Shown here one piece after another: positions 61,401 through 64,000 of a stretch of DNA of 64,000 nucleotides. The DNA is taken from the NCBI GenBank assembly GCA_036362985.1, contig JAYGXS010000009.1:25615260-25679259 (forward strand), read 5' to 3'. Origin of the DNA: Ligula intestinalis (taxonomy: Eukaryota > Platyhelminthes > Cestoda > Diphyllobothriidea > Diphyllobothriidae). How positions within the stretch are numbered: the first letter of the stretch is position 1; each line of letters begins with the position of its first letter. The notes beneath the pieces were generated by a model. It was not told the DNA's origin, ran no database searches, and saw only the letters and a program-made list of their open reading frames with translations. Position numbers and translations under genes: made by a program.

Positions 61401-62234
61401 CGTATTCAACACCGTAATTTGGGCTTCACTATGCAGAGCAACATGCTAAAAGTTGTATTTTCTAATCACAGACCTGCCTCGCCATATCCCACACGCCGAT
61501 AATCCTCTACCTCATTGTAGCCACTTCTCTGGCAAATTTTCATGAGAATTAACTGACACAAGGTCACCTCCTTGGTCTCATTGAATCTTGAGTCCGAATT
61601 TAAGTGGATAAAATTTTCATCGTGCGATTCTTCAAGTTCGCGTACTGAATATTTCTCTCGCATTCTCCGTTGCTCTATACATAGCCTGGAACTCATCGAC
61701 TGAAGATATAATCTGAAAGTTTATTAAAAGCCCAACAAAAAGGATGACCAGGAAGATGCCACCTGGTGATTTGTATTCTTGTCCAGTTTATTATGAGTTT
61801 TAATTTGCAAAAGCTACATTCAACGAGCATCACCCCCGTTGATTCATATGACAAAACTAAAAAAACGTTTTTTCCACTTCGATAGTAACTACTCTCTCAA
61901 AACCAACTGAGACAGTTTATTGTGAATTTTGCCTAAAACTAGTCCACGCAACCCCTGTAAGCCTTCTTCACTCATAGAAAGCGCAAATTGCATGTACCCA
62001 TTATTTGTCGGACTGTTTTTGTTTAAATTTTAGCCCTGGCAGACGGAGGCACGCGAGACCTTCGACACCTCAATCATATTCACGTGGCTCAGCATTTGCC
62101 TGGCTTTTGTTGCCAGTTGGCTCTGGCTTTCGGCTGCCTATGTACAGAAGCCAGCGCACATCACCTTCAGTCCCACTGCTACAGTTTCACAAACACCGCT
62201 CTTCTCCACCACCAAGTCCCTGGCACGCACCTAA
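43265..62234 (+). CDS. Claudin/PMP22-like four-pass membrane protein, six exons
   Basis: Exons 43265-43439, 52423-52473, 54618-54668, 57388-57558, 60491-60594 and 62034-62234 join into 753 nt, 250 codons plus TAA, with every phase matching. Predicted membrane segments are at about residues 6-28, 97-118, 138-158 and 196-222. Both ends should be cytosolic. The first outer loop (about 30-95) has GLFSSCSGSEC, close to the W-GLW-C-C signature of claudins, PMP22/EMP and clarins, plus a CTSC pair. Claudin-like proteins seal or organise cell contacts; clarins and PMP22 relatives serve membrane organisation. The exact subfamily is not resolved. Introns of 2-9 kb are full of transposons. An upstream in-frame ATG (43190) would add 25 residues; I chose 43265 because it starts directly before the first membrane segment. 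The exon structure is firm; the role is inferred. Confidence 0.8.
44930..45081 (+). CDS. Possible alternative terminal exon of gene 2
   Basis: TTTGCTAACATTCTACAG is a very good acceptor, including a CTAAC branch-point-like motif. The frame opened by joining to exon 1 (phase 1) stays open for 50 codons, VKPLRRVGTHRVSAGSIATG and so on, to VDDFYVQ and TAA. The resulting protein would have one membrane segment and no second Cys of the motif. It could also be a cryptic exon, or an exon of another gene. The peptide is not recognised. Confidence 0.35.
46070..47065. repeat. Imperfect palindrome, about 1 kb
   Basis: The left side (46070-46500) is an imperfect reverse complement of the right side (46630-47065). 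Matching stretches include CTTCTTCCTGACCGC with GCGGTCAGAAAGAAG, TCATTGATTTTGATTGCC with its complement, and ACTCGT...AAATTACGCC. Divergence is high (many indels), so it is old. Parts resemble repeats at 29090-29170, 37900-38000 and 57900-58060. Confidence 0.7.
49200..49241 (+). ncRNA. Hammerhead ribozyme-like motif, one core change
   Basis: Stem I GTCT/AGGC pairs (with one G-U). CTGAGGA fits CUGANGA. GAAA has become GATA, which should disable it. Stem II is weak. Confidence 0.4.
49200..49300 (+). mobile_element. PLE tail fragment
   Basis: A hammerhead-like motif is followed by CAAATAAAAATGTCATCCAA and a CTTATTCTTCGTC run, as in the tail at 29457-29600. Confidence 0.45.
49485..49525 (-). mobile_element. 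Short PLE end, palindrome subfamily
   Basis: GGATAAGGAAGGAGACGAGT and CGAGCACCGGATCAATT match the outer end of the palindrome arms near 40680 and 41840. Confidence 0.45.
50290..50730 (+). repeat. Degenerate telomere-like G/T-rich tract
   Basis: Over about 440 bases the + strand repeats units of the kind GGTTAAGG, GGTTTAAGG, GGTTAGGA and AGGGTTTT. It looks like a TTAGGG-type array eroded by mutation. Exact TTAGGG units are few. Confidence 0.55.
51468..51985 (-). mobile_element. Solo LTR, family A
   Basis: On the - strand the block starts TGTTAGGAGGGCCCA and ends GGTTATAACA, giving TGTTA...TAACA inverted ends over 518 bases. The flanks TGCCC and TACCC could be a 5-bp target duplication with one change. 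Inside are a possible TATA-like TTAAATATG and an ATTAAA signal. The first 270 bases are related to 63723-64000 (+). There are no internal genes, so it is probably a recombination product (solo LTR). Confidence 0.55.
52423..52473 (+). CDS. Gene 2 exon 2 (51 nt)
   Basis: The acceptor CTTATTTTAG and donor AAAT|GTAAGA flank it. It encodes SECFDVSGIVKGGEQK and supplies the second Cys of the motif. Both ends are phase 1, so exons 2 and 3 could be skipped without a frameshift. Confidence 0.8.
54618..54668 (+). CDS. Gene 2 exon 3 (51 nt)
   Basis: The acceptor TTTCCTTTAG and donor ATTT|GTAAGT flank it. It encodes a Cys completed across the junction, then TSCDQAEAQDKYYSII, in the first outer loop. Same length and phase as exon 2. 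Confidence 0.8.
55735..56995 (-). mobile_element. Penelope-like element: RT end plus GIY-YIG endonuclease, broken
   Basis: On the - strand the element enters in RT motif C (LWARYVDDTFVVIERDQ), continues with NAVFPDIHFTMEERENNQLA, FQDVLVCRKDDGG and NNNHPISHKRSCERAL, then the linker, an endonuclease region (RRFMRLKGPLLRQETAG; frame breaks), and SCELLQSWLSGPQFIKKVND near the end. The tail with a hammerhead relic is at 55735-55800. At least three frames are needed, so it is dead. The catalytic YVDD is intact. Confidence 0.85.
55762..55800 (-). ncRNA. Hammerhead relic
   Basis: Stem I CCT/AGG and the stem II hairpin GGATTCC/GGAATCC are near perfect, but the CUGAUGA box has lost bases (ATGA remains) and GAAA reads TAA. 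It is inactive. Confidence 0.4.
57388..57558 (+). CDS. Gene 2 exon 4: second membrane segment
   Basis: The acceptor TTGCAATTGCAG gives a 171-nt exon that ends at GCAG|GTATGC. It encodes SSWALHVIALLIEGFTAFG and CMVYLTKVRCC, a Cys/Ala-rich inner loop, and the start of the third segment. It lies between two PLE fragments. Confidence 0.85.
58316..59345 (-). mobile_element. Second Penelope-like element: RT and GIY-YIG, broken
   Basis: On the - strand the RT palm is clear: GSLISGFLAEAIMQKLESIA, then FRLRYVDETFVNIKK, FPGIKFTYETEVYGQPSFLN and SVYRNETYSEVILYFEE. The catalytic YVDD is YVDE. Then, after frameshifts, come a GIY-YIG part (CDAVYCSRTGRCASTRMQE) and VTMHTLETGQKFAWENRRIV, ending at IDLDASYNYLKVKAQ. 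It is a different subfamily from 55735-56995. Confidence 0.85.
59655..60081. mobile_element. Mariner-type MITE, 427 bp
   Basis: TA duplications at both ends flank terminal inverted repeats: CTGGGTGTCCCAAAAAAATT on the left, and AATGTATACAC-type sequence with TTTTGGGACACCCTG on the right. The interior is AT-rich and has no recognisable transposase. It lies in intron 4 of gene 2. Confidence 0.85.
60491..60594 (+). CDS. Gene 2 exon 5: third membrane segment and outer loop 2
   Basis: The acceptor CTCATTTCAG and donor GGAC|GTAAGA flank it. It encodes LFATIGNIVFSHGLTTEKIY and DGNGLYSVYASQTD. Outer loop 2 is short, as in claudin relatives. The exon ends in phase 0. Confidence 0.85.
62034..62234 (+). 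CDS. Gene 2 exon 6: fourth membrane segment and tail
   Basis: The acceptor TTTAAATTTTAG precedes a 67-codon terminal exon. It encodes TSIIFTWLSICLAFVASWLW and LSAAYVQKP, then a Thr/Ser/Pro-rich cytosolic tail ending in LART. No AATAAA was seen in the next several hundred bases. An AT repeat begins 63 bases after the stop. Confidence 0.85.
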   Translation, partial: PWQTEARETFDTSIIFTWLSICLAFVASWLWLSAAYVQKPAHITFSPTATVSQTPLFSTTKSLART

Positions 62235-62293
62235 ATCGACGTAGAAGGCAGTCTAGATTGCAAGGCGCATGCGCGCACTTAATAACTCCGATC

Positions 62294-62296
<3 letters not shown>

Positions 62297-62332
<36 letters not shown>
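62297..62332. repeat. (AT)n microsatellite
   Basis: Eighteen AT units in the 3' flank of gene 2. Confidence 0.95.
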
Positions 62333-62334
<2 letters not shown>

Positions 62335-62339
62335 CTACC

Positions 62340-63720
62340 TTTCGGAACTACACTGAGGCACACCGCGTCCAAACATTGAACGAATTCCTGTTTCTGTACG
62401 ATTTTCGTCTTTTTCCAGCGTTTTAGATCACATTTAATTTGACCGCACGCACTTTCGGACAATTAACTGACTCATTTTCTTACATTTGAGCTTATACAGT
62501 TGTCTCTAACGTACTTCCTGTGAGGGTCGTCTAACCAGAATTGTCAATATCGTGTGAAAAAGGAAGTTGCATCCATCAGATAATATTGCTCAAATCCGAG
62601 AAAACCATGATGACGAGAAGCATATTATAAATATTGGGTAGTGCTTTCAATGCATTTAAACATTATCACATTACAGCCAGCCAAAAGCAGCCACTGTGGG
62701 AGTTGTTAATTCTTGCAACTGCTCCTATCAGCTTGCGCTGCCACTCTCACTTATGTGAGGCCCTTTGCTCTACCTTATATGTAGTCCACTGTATGTGTTG
62801 AAGGATCCAGATTCGACTTTGCACGCGTATACACGTTGCTTGGATTTGTTGGCCCGGTATCATTCTCAGTCGGTACGACGGGGGGAGTTTATAGAAAACA
62901 AGGGGAGGGAAGATAGAGTGAAGCCAATAGTGCATACTCCAGCATGCTAGATATTAGGCAATTGAATATATCACAACGCGCTCAGGGTCGTTGCTTGAAA
63001 GACCGCTAAATGGCATGCCAAGAGCGTCTTACGCCTATCTGTGGCACGGGTTACAGCGGCTCAATGTCAGTATTATCGTCGTCTGATCTAAAAACTGCTT
63101 GATTAAAAGAGCTTTCGACAGGTTAGAGCGTGGTAACTACTGCTGTGAGATGTAAGGATTATGTGCGTATGCAGCACCACGTTTCAGCAAACCATAGCCC
63201 CTGCGGCCTGGGGTGCGCTGGCAGTTTTCTTGGATCTGATTCCCTGTCGGTGTATGCGCCTGCGCTCCCACTGGGCATACAGTTCTTGTACATTGTTGCT
63301 CGATTAATTATATATTCTCTCTCGCTCTCTGATCTAAAGGAGTGAATACTGGCTGGTGGCACCTAGCGAATTTGCGGGGGCGTGATGGCGGCGGTAGCCG
63401 TCACACTCTCGTCCATGTGGTCGCAAGCGCCACCCAGTCAGTTGCTCCCTGCTTATCTTGCGAAACTGACCATTCTGAGCATGGTGGTACACTAAGAGGT
63501 GGCCTCGGCCACACTAGTCACCTGTGGCCTCCTCTATCTCCGGTCTTCTCGACGTTTTATTGAAATTGGATGCAGGTGTGATAGGGGTGAGAAAGTGGGG
63601 TAGATCCTGCGAGTGTAATTTCACTATAATTCAGTTTCAGTCACTGCGTTTGCTGAACATAGTCGAAAGCAACGGTTGAATTATCAACTACTGTCATAAG
63701 TACGTGTGCATGATATGCCT
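62340..63720. other. 3' flank of gene 2, nothing recognised
   Basis: Open frames are short and none has family motifs. Confidence 0.4.
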
Positions 63721-63722
63721 TA

Positions 63723-64000
63723 TGTAAGGACGGCCCAGCATACGCGTCATCAATGGGGCCATCCTGAGGGCAAGATAACAAAGGAAGCCAACATGTCAGC
63801 GAGCGCATACGGAACGGGCCAAGAGCGTGACCTCCGAAGGGCCGACAAGCGAGGACGCAAGGCCAGCCACCGGCCGAGTTCCGAGGTCACGCCTGAAAAG
63901 GGGTCACTAAAGTATGCATGCACATGCGCGCGTAACAGTGGTGTGACGTGTCATCCCGAGGACACACCATGACGGCTACCTGTAGAGTAATTGATGGGGA
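63723..64000 (+). mobile_element. LTR of family A, cut by the window end
   Basis: It starts TGTAAGGACGGCCCAGCATA and follows the family A LTR (51468-51985, - strand) through GATAACAAA, CGAGGTCACGC, GCATGCGCGCG-like DNA and GAGGACACACCATGACGGCT. The downstream half lies outside the window, so a solo LTR and a full element cannot be told apart. Confidence 0.5.

Noticed and set aside
1..64000. CRISPR arrays, operons, defence islands or other prokaryotic systems
   Set aside because: The window is clearly eukaryotic; no regularly spaced direct repeats or compact gene runs are present.

Overview
The window looks like nuclear DNA from a parasitic flatworm, most likely a tapeworm of the diphyllobothriid type. 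This is an inference. It rests on large introns packed with degraded retroelements, many Penelope-like elements (PLEs) with GIY-YIG endonuclease ends, a non-LTR retrotransposon, mariner remnants, and two animal-type multi-exon genes. There are no operons, no CRISPR array and no prokaryotic features. Three runs of N (11923-11928, 30156-30165, 41263-41272) mark assembly gaps.

Two protein-coding genes can be rebuilt exon by exon, both on the + strand. Gene 1 (13234-30618, six exons, 510 codons plus stop) is a DIPK2 (FAM69/DIA1)-family secretory-pathway kinase-like protein. It has an N-terminal membrane anchor, and a Gln sits where the family has its DFG-type Asp. Gene 2 (43265-62234, six exons, 250 codons plus stop) is a small four-pass membrane protein with a GLF-x2-C-x4-C motif, like the claudin/PMP22/clarin superfamily. 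In both genes every splice phase closes and the reading frame stays open to the stop. An orphan exon (1838-1906) belongs to an unidentified gene at the left end. A possible alternative terminal exon for gene 2 lies at 44930-45081.

Most of the remaining DNA is repeat-derived. From 2.3 to 11.4 kb there are PLE tails, a PLE endonuclease fragment with inverted tails, and a 2.9 kb broken LINE on the - strand. Introns 3-5 of gene 1 (14-30 kb) carry PLE tails, a tRNA-derived inverted pair, an LTR-like block and short dispersed repeats. The 30.6-43.2 kb interval between the genes holds a foldback hairpin, several PLE fragments, a 778 bp mariner remnant and a 567 bp palindrome broken by an N gap. The introns of gene 2 hold a roughly 1 kb imperfect palindrome, a decayed TTAGGG-like tract, a solo LTR, two PLE reverse-transcriptase fragments and a 427 bp mariner-type MITE.

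The most distinctive structure is a series of hammerhead-ribozyme-like motifs at the tails of the PLE fragments. At least two retain an almost complete core. Several PLE copies also have inverted copies of their tails at both ends. Hammerheads in PLEs are known in general, so the novelty here lies in the particular family and architecture. I found no convincing wholly new system.
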